15,811 nucleotides of DNA. It comes from an uncultured Rickettsiales bacterium (lineage in GTDB: Bacteria; Pseudomonadota; Alphaproteobacteria; Rs-D84). Positions 5,777-12,321 of the stretch are shown one piece after another. The stretch is from NCBI GenBank assembly GCA_900549365.1, contig UROD01000014.1, forward strand, positions 1 through 15,811. The letters are read 5' to 3'. Every line of letters starts with the position of its first letter. The stretch's first letter is position 1. The notes under the pieces are model-generated. The model made no database searches. It worked only from the letters and a program-made list of their open reading frames with translations, and was not told where the DNA came from. A program made the translations under genes and the position numbers.

Positions 5777-5847
5777 GCCCTGTCGGACGAGAACCGTCGG
5801 TTCGGAACAAGCGGCAATTCTTTTGCCACATTGCACGCAACACTATT
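5777..5847. other. Non-coding spacer with two hairpins and a tRNA T-arm-like piece
   Basis: No gene is seen. The segment contains GAACCG-T-CGGTTC (5791-5803, an inverted repeat around one base) and GGCAA-TTCTT-TTGCC (5813-5827). Read on the minus strand, about 5778-5800 resembles the 3' part of the neighbouring tRNA-Leu (GGTTC, GTCCGAC and AGGGC in the right order). It could be a decayed tRNA fragment or part of a repeat element. Confidence 0.4.
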
Positions 5848-5875
5848 TGAACTTTGAACTCTGAACTTTGAACTT
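5848..5875. repeat. Tandem heptamer repeat, four copies of TGAACTT
   Basis: Four head-to-tail 7-bp units: TGAACTT, TGAACTC, TGAACTT, TGAACTT. It lies in the non-coding gap between tRNA-Leu and the terminator of the ygiW-like gene. The 7-bp period recalls the ATCTATT units near 144-163. Confidence 0.85.
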
Positions 5876-5878
5876 TAT

Positions 5879-5905
5879 AAAAAATGCGCCGGTGGCGCAT
5901 TTTTT
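5879..5905 (-). terminator. Terminator of the mscS/ygiW-like unit
   Basis: AAAAAATGCGCC-GGT-GGCGCATTTTTT forms a long stem with T-runs on both strands. The TAA stop of the ygiW-like gene overlaps its edge. The same TGCGCC-NNN-GGCGCA design recurs at 15684-15709. Confidence 0.88.
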
Positions 5906-6266
5906 ATTTCTCAATTTTTTCTATTCTGTCAACATCGATTTCGGTTTTGAACATACTGGCATCGACCTCGCCATACAATTTGACAGTGTCGGTTGCACGA
6001 ACATCAACGCCGCCCCAATCTTCGTCATCAATTTCAACAACCACAGAATCCGTCCCATCACGGAACAAATATTTTTCATCACCCATGCGCTGGATAATAT
6101 TGCCCTGAACAATAACAGGTGTGTCATCACGCATTTTTTTAACCTGTGCCACACTGACAATCACATCAGCATTCTGGGGTGCAACGGGCGCATCCGCAAT
6201 AAACCCAGCAAATGACGCAGACGACGCCATCATGCCAGCAATCACAAATACAGATATTTTTTTCAT
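5904..6266 (-). CDS. YgiW/YdeI-type OB-fold (BOF) stress protein, exported
   Basis: A 120-aa precursor with a signal peptide MKKISVFVIAGMMASSASFA (likely cut after residue 20) and a BOF domain. The family pattern is clear: VIVQGNI, then GDEKYLFRDGTD, VVVEIDDEDWGG and VKLYGEVDASM. This is the bacterial OB-fold family (PF04076) that includes E. coli YgiW and YdeI, small periplasmic proteins linked to peroxide, cadmium and antimicrobial-peptide stress; the exact ligand is unknown. The start at 6266 has AAGGAAG about 5 nt upstream and begins the signal peptide; an in-frame ATG 24 nt upstream is less likely. It lies 42 bp downstream of mscS on the same strand, so the two are probably co-transcribed as an envelope-stress pair. 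Confidence 0.9.
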   Translation of the reverse strand: MKKISVFVIAGMMASSASFAGFIADAPVAPQNADVIVSVAQVKKMRDDTPVIVQGNIIQRMGDEKYLFRDGTDSVVVEIDDEDWGGVDVRATDTVKLYGEVDASMFKTEIDVDRIEKIEK

Positions 6267-6308
6267 ATTTCTTCCTTTTTGTTGTTTCAATGCGTAAATT
6301 GTAACACA

Positions 6309-7151
6309 CTATTTTGTTAAATGCACGTCCATTTGTGGGAATGGGAAATCAACCCTTTTCTTTGGCAATTCACTGTAAATCTGTTCCAGTGTATCTGCGC
6401 TGGCGTCTGCCATATCGCCATATTTTGACCAGAAACGTACGGTCAAAATAACCGCGCTGTCGCCCAATTCCCGCACGAATACAGATGGTGCGGGCGTGTC
6501 CGCGATTCGTGGGTCCCGCGCCAATATATCCAAAATCGCACGACGCGCAACCGGAATACGTGAACCGTATGAAATTCCGACCGTCAAATCAGTACGACGC
6601 AACGACCCGCCCGACAAATTTGTGATTTCGCCATTAGACAACGCCCCATTTGGCAAGAATATAACTTGATTATCAAATGTGTGCAATTCAGTTGTAAAAA
6701 TCATAATCTTTTTCACAATGCCGGTTTTGCCCGTGGCGGTTAAAATCGTGTCGCCGACCTTGAACGGTTTCAAAAACAATATAATAATACCACCGGCAAA
6801 GTTCTGCATTGTACCAGACAACGCCATACCAATGGCCAATGCGCCCGCGCCCAAGACCGCAACGATTGACGTCATCTGAACCCCAACCGTCGTCAGCGAT
6901 ATCACAATTGCAATTATACGCAACACAATACTGACAAACGAACCAATAAATGATTGCAACGATGGGTCAAGATGTCTGCGCTCCATTCCACGTTTGACAG
7001 ATCGCGAAATACGTCCAGCCAGCCACAGACCCGCAACCAATATAAAAATTGATGCGGTCAGTTTCATTGCGAAATGCACCGCAGTTTGCCCCAGCGATGT
7101 AATCACAGATTCCAAATTTATATCTCTTGCTAATGCACGTGCAACTGTCAT
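6309..7151 (-). CDS. mscS: Small-conductance mechanosensitive channel, MscS family
   Basis: A 280-aa inner-membrane channel close in size to E. coli MscS (286 aa). Such channels form heptamers that open under membrane tension and release solutes on hypo-osmotic shock. Three membrane segments are visible: about 25-45, 68-90 and the pore helix 94-128, whose Gly/Ala pattern (VLGAGALAIGMALSG, then GGIIILFLKPFKVGD) is diagnostic. The cytoplasmic beta domain with FLPNG (165-169) and the C-terminal FPFPQMDVHL complete the family layout. The start at 7151 has AAAGGAA 8 nt upstream. It begins 25 bp past the hairpin that ends crpA, so it either depends on readthrough from the crpB-crpA operon or has a promoter I cannot place confidently. 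The ygiW-like gene follows. Confidence 0.94.
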   Translation of the reverse strand: MTVARALARDINLESVITSLGQTAVHFAMKLTASIFILVAGLWLAGRISRSVKRGMERRHLDPSLQSFIGSFVSIVLRIIAIVISLTTVGVQMTSIVAVLGAGALAIGMALSGTMQNFAGGIIILFLKPFKVGDTILTATGKTGIVKKIMIFTTELHTFDNQVIFLPNGALSNGEITNLSGGSLRRTDLTVGISYGSRIPVARRAILDILARDPRIADTPAPSVFVRELGDSAVILTVRFWSKYGDMADASADTLEQIYSELPKKRVDFPFPQMDVHLTK

Positions 7152-7171
7152 GAATATATTCCTTTGTACTA

Positions 7172-7200
7172 AAATAATCGGGTCATGTGACCCGATTTTA
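7172..7200 (-). terminator. Terminator or attenuator after crpA
   Basis: AATCGGGTCA-TG-TGACCCGATT is a perfect 10-bp stem, followed on the minus strand by ATTTTA. The interrupted T-run may allow readthrough into mscS, whose start is 25 bp further on. Plus-strand termination is also possible. Confidence 0.75.
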
Positions 7201-7204
7201 ATCG

Positions 7205-9667
7205 TTACATTTCTATGTCTTCACAATTCGGGCCGTTTGTTGAAACCTCGCAACTCTTGTTCGCTTTGCGGAACCAGTTGCCGCCCTTGATTTCACAACT
7301 TTGTGTTGTTGTGGTGGTGCACACGTGGCATACACGCGTATCACGATTGAACACACTGGTCACCGTACGGGTAACACCACTGCCCGCGGTGGTGGTAACC
7401 GACGTTTCGCCATTGCCGCCACGCGTTAAATCTGCGTTTGTCAAACCAGACCCCACATCATAACTGATTGCGTATGGCGCGGCCAGTGGCGTTGATGCCT
7501 GCGTCGATTCCGCAGAACCCGTTCCGCCATTTTCGGCCATTTTCTGGCACATATATTGCGCCAAATCCGCCGATGCGTCCTTGGTGGCTGATGCAATTTC
7601 CGAATTTAACTTTGCATTATAGTTATCTTGGGCCTGACGCAGGGCCGCCGTCGCAATTTGCATTTTAACACTGTTCAACAGGTTCGGGAAACGCGCCGTT
7701 GTTTTCTGGTTTGCATTACCCGTAATCTGGGACAGATTGCGACCACTGACGCAGTACTGAATTTCAGGGTCTTGTTCAATCATCAAAATCGTGCGATTGA
7801 TTGTTCCCGCAATGTTATTCAGTTCTTCTTCAATAGATGAAATGATACCATCAGCATTTGCAACATTCGCGTTACGGCTGCGTACCTGCGCCAAGTATTC
7901 GTTGACACCAATTTGCCCCGCCCCCAATTTTGTTGTTGTGCCATCGCCATTATCAACCACGCGCCCTGTTGCATCGCCCATCTTGATACTGCCGAACGAA
8001 ATCATACCCGTTACGCGGTACGTCGTGCCATCTTTCTGGCTGCGCAACGAACCCGTACCCAACGTATCATCAGACGCAAATTTATTACATTCGGTGGTGC
8101 TGCCACAAACCTCTGTCATCTTGGCATCAACCAAATCCTGACACTGGTTCAATGCGGCGTTATCAATATTCAGATACAGCCCCATCAACATGGAATCCAA
8201 ATCGTCCATCGAGAATGCTGGATTGTTCGCCTTGCACACGACCAAGGAATCAATCGGACAAATATCGTGAATGAAATCGTAATCCATACCGATGCAGTTC
8301 TGAAATTCAGACCCGCAACGTGTATCTGCGGTAAAGCAATCTTTGACCTCTTGGGTGCACGCATCAACACGCATTGCCGCCAACTTATCCGTGACATAAC
8401 CCCAAATCAGCGGTTCCATGCGTTCACACGGGTCAATTTCCACCTTGCAGAAACTGCGCGCCATATCTGGACGAGACAAACACGAGTCCATTGTTGCAAC
8501 ACCCTTGCCCGCAATGTCGTCTTTACATGCGGTCTGGATACAATTTGAAATATTGGTCAGGCACGACTGACGGAATTTTGATTCAATTTTTGATTCTGCC
8601 AATTTAATTGTTGGCGCGGCCTCGCGCAGGAACGCCGGCCACACTTGATTGCGCACGGCAACACAGTTGTCTAAAACCTTTTCACAGATTGTACGTTTAG
8701 AATCCAGAATTTCCATCGTGGACGCGGTGATATCATATGTATTTACCGTCGCGACCTTGGTCGATGCAGTGCTGACCGCGGTGTTATTCTGCATGTTTTC
8801 AGACGCAATCGTTGAAACGCAATTTTCCCAATCCTTGCCACATGCGTCGTCGGTCTGCATGCACTTTTTGAATTCAACCATACAAGTACCCAAATCGTAC
8901 TTGTTTGCGGATTCAAAACTTTCACGCAAGGCATCGCGAACCTCCGCTTGGGCGGCGACCAAATCCTGCTTGGCGTTAGCCATCTGGGTAGTTAAACTGT
9001 TTTCAAAGCCCTTGCAATCCGACACAATTTGACGTGAATATAATTGGGTCAAGAAATCCAAATCTTTTTCACAGTTATCTGGAATTTGTGCAGTGCATAA
9101 TTCCTGTGCAGCGGCAAACAATGCTGCGCCTGTCTTGTCAGCAACGGTGCTGATTTCACTGTCAAAAACATCTTCGTCATAGACGCTGGTTTCAAACAAA
9201 GACATCAAACTCTGGCGGGATTGCGCTTTCTGTTTCGCCGCCGTCAAATCGTCCGTCGATATAATATTACCGTTTTCGTCGTATTTACGCGCGCCTGTAA
9301 AAACAATATCTGCATTTGCGCCCGCTTTAACTTTTTCGACATCTTCGGTGCGAATACGCGCGGCCTCGTCCATCATTGATTTGATTTCAGATAACTGGGA
9401 TTCATATTTCGCGTTATCGTCACTGCACGCACAACTGCCACCGTTGGAATTATCGGTAATACAAAACTGATCCATGCAACCAAAATACGCATCATAACAC
9501 GCCTGATTATACAGCCCCGTAGCGGTCAGTCGTGTACGTACAGTTGTGCCGTTTTGAATTGCCGATTGTTTGGAAACCTTGGTCGATTTGACCGCAGCCG
9601 CCGCACCACTGAAATCAGCAAATGCCACACCACATAACAAATACGCTATAATATTTTTCAGATTCAT
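7205..9667 (-). CDS. Large exported Cys-rich protein CrpA (820 aa; provisional name)
   Basis: I do not recognise a described family. There is a signal peptide (about 1-25, ending SGAAAA), then a Thr/Ser-rich linker to about 52. The first cysteine module is ACYDAYFGCMDQFC...CACS (C57-C81, spacing Cx6Cx4Cx9CxC). Next comes a helical Ala/Glu/Lys-rich region with YSRQIVSDC (C218), a four-cysteine ladder C262/269/276/283 at exact 7-residue steps, C328/335, C369/376/381, C407/414 and a second ladder C437/444/451/458. The C-terminus has CHVC (780-783) and ends NCEDIEM. There are 36 cysteines after the signal peptide, matching CrpB in number and order. It is predicted to be oxidised in the periplasm or outside the cell; there is no lipobox and no obvious catalytic motif. 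It is second in an operon: crpB ends 20 bp upstream. The start at 9667 follows GGAGAG. Paralogue of CrpB and, more distantly, CrpC. Confidence 0.9.
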   Translation of the reverse strand: MNLKNIIAYLLCGVAFADFSGAAAAVKSTKVSKQSAIQNGTTVRTRLTATGLYNQACYDAYFGCMDQFCITDNSNGGSCACSDDNAKYESQLSEIKSMMDEAARIRTEDVEKVKAGANADIVFTGARKYDENGNIISTDDLTAAKQKAQSRQSLMSLFETSVYDEDVFDSEISTVADKTGAALFAAAQELCTAQIPDNCEKDLDFLTQLYSRQIVSDCKGFENSLTTQMANAKQDLVAAQAEVRDALRESFESANKYDLGTCMVEFKKCMQTDDACGKDWENCVSTIASENMQNNTAVSTASTKVATVNTYDITASTMEILDSKRTICEKVLDNCVAVRNQVWPAFLREAAPTIKLAESKIESKFRQSCLTNISNCIQTACKDDIAGKGVATMDSCLSRPDMARSFCKVEIDPCERMEPLIWGYVTDKLAAMRVDACTQEVKDCFTADTRCGSEFQNCIGMDYDFIHDICPIDSLVVCKANNPAFSMDDLDSMLMGLYLNIDNAALNQCQDLVDAKMTEVCGSTTECNKFASDDTLGTGSLRSQKDGTTYRVTGMISFGSIKMGDATGRVVDNGDGTTTKLGAGQIGVNEYLAQVRSRNANVANADGIISSIEEELNNIAGTINRTILMIEQDPEIQYCVSGRNLSQITGNANQKTTARFPNLLNSVKMQIATAALRQAQDNYNAKLNSEIASATKDASADLAQYMCQKMAENGGTGSAESTQASTPLAAPYAISYDVGSGLTNADLTRGGNGETSVTTTAGSGVTRTVTSVFNRDTRVCHVCTTTTTQSCEIKGGNWFRKANKSCEVSTNGPNCEDIEM

Positions 9668-9687
9668 CTCTCTCCGCCCATATCATC

Positions 9688-11832
9688 TTACATATTTATG
9701 TCTTCGCACGATTCGATTTCCTGACAAAATTCTTGCTGGCCACCGGCACTGCGTCCTGCGAACAGACCGCCGACCGCACCAACAACACCACCAATCGCCG
9801 TGCCCCACCCTGGGGTTACCATTGTGCCGGCCGCCGCACCCGCAGTCATACCACCCGCCAGACCTTTCAGCCCCGCAGTACCCTTGGATTCACCACCGGT
9901 TTCACAAACCTGTTGCACACGGCAAACATGACAGTTGCGCAATGACGGTTCAAACGAGACACTGCGAATATAACTGTAATTCTTGCTGGACTTGTCCGGT
10001 GTTTCCACCTGATACGTGGCCAAACAATTCTTTTCGGCCGCCGCCAAGTCCTGTTTGCGCGACAGTTCTGCAATCTTGGTTTCCAATGCACGCATTGCAC
10101 GATTTTCTGCACCAATTTGCGCAATCATTTTTGCACTGTTAAATACGGTGTCGCCCAATGACTTACGCCCCTGTGGCTTTTCACTGTCTTGGCATGCCGC
10201 AACGGTCTTGTCTTGTTCAAACTGTTTGAAAAATTCATCAACAGACGCCGAAACATTGTTGCGAACCGTTTCACGTAACGCCGCCAAATCTGTTGAATTA
10301 TCAGGTACAGATGTCAGCGACGCAATCGTTGTATCGGTTGGCAGACACGACATATCAGTTCCGCATACTGCCCCCAACTGTTCGCCGAAATAATTCAAGC
10401 ACCCCCGAACCAATTTGTAATCCATCTGTAACAAAACGGACTGGACAATAATATCGAATTGCTTTTCATTTTTGCACGATGGGTACATTGACTGTGGACA
10501 CAGCGCGGCAATTTCCGTTGGCGTTTTGCCCAAACATTCCGGTGCGGTAAAGTTTTCACCACACTTGTCTTGTAAACATTTGTCAATATCATTTTGGCAA
10601 AACTGAGTACGCAGATAACCCAATTTGTCGTTCACGCTGCTCTGAATCCCAGGAATCAACGTTTCGCATTCTGTAATCACCGGACAAATACCCGCCGCCA
10701 CATTTACATCGGTCAAACACGTTGAATTTGTTTCTGTGCTGCAACTGTCCTCCAAACAAACTTGGATTCGTGCCAAACATGTCGCACGCGCATTTTTGTC
10801 TGCATACTTTGCAGCATCAGCCAAAATTGTTTCAGATTCCGCCGCCCAATCTTGAATGACATAATCACGCACCGCCATACATTGATCCAACACGTTTTCA
10901 CACGCATTTGCACGACGCCCCAGCAAGTCCGCATCCAGACAGTTTTCAAAATTAGTTCCGCAACCACCCTTGTCCGCGATACACGCACGATACGCCAACA
11001 AGCATTCACCACGATTGTACTTATTTGTCGTATCCAGCATTTCCAAACGCGCCTTGCGTACTGCGGCCTCGGCCGTGCGCTTGTTCACGGTTGCGTTTGT
11101 TTTTTGGTCGGTCAAATACGCATTAAACGATTTACAATCCGATACAATCTGGCGCGCATACAAGGTTTCTTCCATTTCGGCCCTGTCGCCACACGCCGCC
11201 AATTTATCAGCGCAATATTCAGATGCCATCGCATACAGACCATCACCAATATCATTATCAGAATCCAATGCGTCCGTATCACTGACACTGCTGCCACTGT
11301 TTAACCAATCAATAAAACTAATACCCGATGCACGCGAACTCTTTTTTGCCTTTTCACTTTCACCAAATACCAACTTTGCCTTGGCACCCAACTGCTCGCG
11401 CTCTACCCCTTCGGTATACAAGTTGTCGGCATCAGATTGAATTTTTTGAATTTCCTGTATCAAGGTTTTTGACTGTTCAATATTTGACGAACATGCACAA
11501 CGCCGCCCCTCGGATTCATCCAGCAAGCAAAATTCATCCATACACGTGCGATATGCCGTACGGCAATCCGTATCCGTACTTTTATTATCAGATGTGGTAT
11601 TCTTCGCCACCGCCGCAACAGGTTCTGGCGTCGTGCTGGCGGTCACGCCCGCGGTTGTAACGGTCGGCTTGGTCGTTACCGTCGGCTGTATTTTTACAAC
11701 CATATTTGGTGAACGCGCGCCCGCCATAGACATACGCGTTACCCCAATGCGTACCGCATCCGTATCACGCGCCGCGCCAAATGCCATCGTTGGGACAGCA
11801 CATAATAATGTCAAAAATGAAACTAATCTCAT
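9688..11832 (-). CDS. Large exported Cys-rich protein CrpB with glycine zipper (714 aa; provisional name)
   Basis: Paralogue of CrpA and first gene of the crpB-crpA operon. Signal peptide MRLVSFLTLLCAVPTMAFGA, then a Thr/Val/Pro-rich linker (about 45-88). The shared module is TAYRTCMDEFC...CACS (C90-C114), followed by YARQIVSDC (C233), the 7-step ladder C277/284/291/298, C311/318, C352/359/364 and C412/419/424. CHVC is at 634-637 and the end is SCEDINM. It has 36 cysteines after the signal peptide. Unlike CrpA, residues 657-698 form a Gly/Ala-rich hydrophobic stretch with GxxxG steps (GTAIGGVVGAVGGLFAGR), like glycine-zipper membrane segments, which suggests membrane insertion or packing. The start at 11832 is chosen because a signal peptide begins there with GGGTGG upstream; the open frame runs on to 12213 but overlaps infA and has no such signals. 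Function unknown. Confidence 0.9.
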   Translation of the reverse strand: MRLVSFLTLLCAVPTMAFGAARDTDAVRIGVTRMSMAGARSPNMVVKIQPTVTTKPTVTTAGVTASTTPEPVAAVAKNTTSDNKSTDTDCRTAYRTCMDEFCLLDESEGRRCACSSNIEQSKTLIQEIQKIQSDADNLYTEGVEREQLGAKAKLVFGESEKAKKSSRASGISFIDWLNSGSSVSDTDALDSDNDIGDGLYAMASEYCADKLAACGDRAEMEETLYARQIVSDCKSFNAYLTDQKTNATVNKRTAEAAVRKARLEMLDTTNKYNRGECLLAYRACIADKGGCGTNFENCLDADLLGRRANACENVLDQCMAVRDYVIQDWAAESETILADAAKYADKNARATCLARIQVCLEDSCSTETNSTCLTDVNVAAGICPVITECETLIPGIQSSVNDKLGYLRTQFCQNDIDKCLQDKCGENFTAPECLGKTPTEIAALCPQSMYPSCKNEKQFDIIVQSVLLQMDYKLVRGCLNYFGEQLGAVCGTDMSCLPTDTTIASLTSVPDNSTDLAALRETVRNNVSASVDEFFKQFEQDKTVAACQDSEKPQGRKSLGDTVFNSAKMIAQIGAENRAMRALETKIAELSRKQDLAAAEKNCLATYQVETPDKSSKNYSYIRSVSFEPSLRNCHVCRVQQVCETGGESKGTAGLKGLAGGMTAGAAAGTMVTPGWGTAIGGVVGAVGGLFAGRSAGGQQEFCQEIESCEDINM
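9739..9864 (-). other. Region encoding the CrpB glycine-zipper segment
   Basis: This codes for CrpB residues 657-698, a run of Gly and Ala with Val, Ile and Met and hardly any charge, containing repeated GxxxG. It lies between the C-terminal CHVC motif and the terminal CEDINM. CrpA has no equivalent there. Confidence 0.75.
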
Positions 11833-11860
11833 ATGAATCCACCCTACACTACTATGCCTA

Positions 11861-11889
11861 ATTTTATCAAATGTCGGGGCGTGGCGCAA
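11861..11889 (-). promoter_or_regulatory. Putative promoter of the crpB-crpA operon
   Basis: On the minus strand: TTGCGC (11884-11889), 17-bp spacer, TAAAAT (11861-11866). The expected start is near 11854, leaving a leader of about 20 nt with GGGTGG before the ATG at 11832. Confidence 0.55.
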
Positions 11890-11925
11890 GCAGATAAAAA
11901 AATCTTGCAATTTTTTATGCCACGC
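11879..11925. promoter_or_regulatory. Nested inverted repeat between divergent crpB and infA promoters
   Basis: GCGTGGC (11879-11885) pairs with GCCACGC (11919-11925), and inside them GCAAG (11886-11890) pairs with CTTGC (11904-11908). Both predicted -35 boxes fall within these arms. The symmetry could be a shared operator or a by-product of two back-to-back TTGC-type -35 boxes. Confidence 0.45.
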
Positions 11926-11934
11926 ATTATGATT
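11905..11934 (+). promoter_or_regulatory. Putative promoter of infA
   Basis: TTGCAA (11905-11910), 18-bp spacer, TATGAT (11929-11934). The start is expected near 11941, giving a leader of about 30 nt that contains AAGGAA before the ATG. Confidence 0.6.
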
Positions 11935-11971
11935 ACAGCCATGAATTTGCAGAAAAATCCAAGGAATAAAT

Positions 11972-12220
11972 ATGGCAAAAGATGATGTAATTGTATTCAG
12001 CGGCACAGTCGAAGACAAACTGCCCAACACCATGTTCCGCGTTAAATTGGAAAACGGACACGAAATTTTGGCAACCGTATGTGGCAAAATGCGCAAGGCG
12101 CGTATTTGGGTCAACATCGGGGAACGGGTTCGTGTTGAAATGACACCATACGATTTGGACAAGGGTCGCATTACATTCGTTGAACGTAATCGCCCAACCC
12201 CAGATGCAACCAATCAATAA
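11972..12220 (+). CDS. infA: Translation initiation factor IF-1
   Basis: An 82-aa S1-type OB-fold protein that binds the 30S A site during initiation. The family core is plain: GTVEDKLPNTMFRVKLENGH, then GKMRKARIWVNIGERV and MTPYDLDKGRITF. It is about ten residues longer than E. coli IF-1 (72 aa), with a Pro/Asn-rich tail (RNRPTPDATNQ). AAGGAA lies about 6 nt before the ATG. It is monocistronic between its own promoter and terminator. Unusually, it sits between crpB (divergent) and crpC (downstream, same strand), members of the same exported Cys-rich family. Confidence 0.96.
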   Translation: MAKDDVIVFSGTVEDKLPNTMFRVKLENGHEILATVCGKMRKARIWVNIGERVRVEMTPYDLDKGRITFVERNRPTPDATNQ

Positions 12221-12222
12221 GT

Positions 12223-12250
12223 AAAAATCCACCCGCACGGTGGATTTTTT
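12223..12250 (+). terminator. Rho-independent terminator of infA
   Basis: AAAATCCACC-CGCAC-GGTGGATTTTTT, starting 3 nt after the infA stop; a 6-bp GC-containing stem extended by A/T pairs, with a T-run. Confidence 0.88.
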
Positions 12251-12276
12251 ATTTGAAAATTATTGAAATACCCCTT

Positions 12277-12296
12277 GCCCAGAAATGGGCTTTTTT
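12277..12296 (+). terminator. Second hairpin with T-run, in the leader of crpC
   Basis: GCCCA-GAAA-TGGGC followed by TTTTTT: a 5-bp stem capped by a GNRA tetraloop. It lies 27 nt after the infA terminator and 26 nt before the crpC ATG. It may be a backup infA terminator or an attenuator in the crpC leader, depending on where crpC transcription starts. A weak promoter (TTGCCC 12275-12280, GATATC 12297-12302) overlaps it. Confidence 0.55.
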
Positions 12297-12321
12297 GATA
12301 TCATATACCACGTATAAAGGA

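Noticed and set aside
5603..5836. Minus-strand frame with WWPWSDSNRHSLQNLILS
   Set aside because: It is the antisense translation of tRNA-Leu; it also overlaps the end of rpmB.
5848..5875. CRISPR array
   Set aside because: Units are 7 bp with no spacers, and no cas gene is present.
9632..9634. Cysteine in the CrpA, CrpB and CrpC signal peptides as a lipoprotein lipobox
   Set aside because: All three have LC at position 11-12, but position -1 is Leu and not Gly, Ala or Ser, and the hydrophobic core continues after it.
11833..12213. 127-residue N-terminal extension of CrpB
   Set aside because: It overlaps infA antisense, and the signal peptide with a ribosome binding site marks the start at 11832.
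12253..12321. 23-residue extension of CrpC before the signal peptide
   Set aside because: No ribosome binding site, it crosses the hairpin at 12277-12296, and it would bury the signal peptide.
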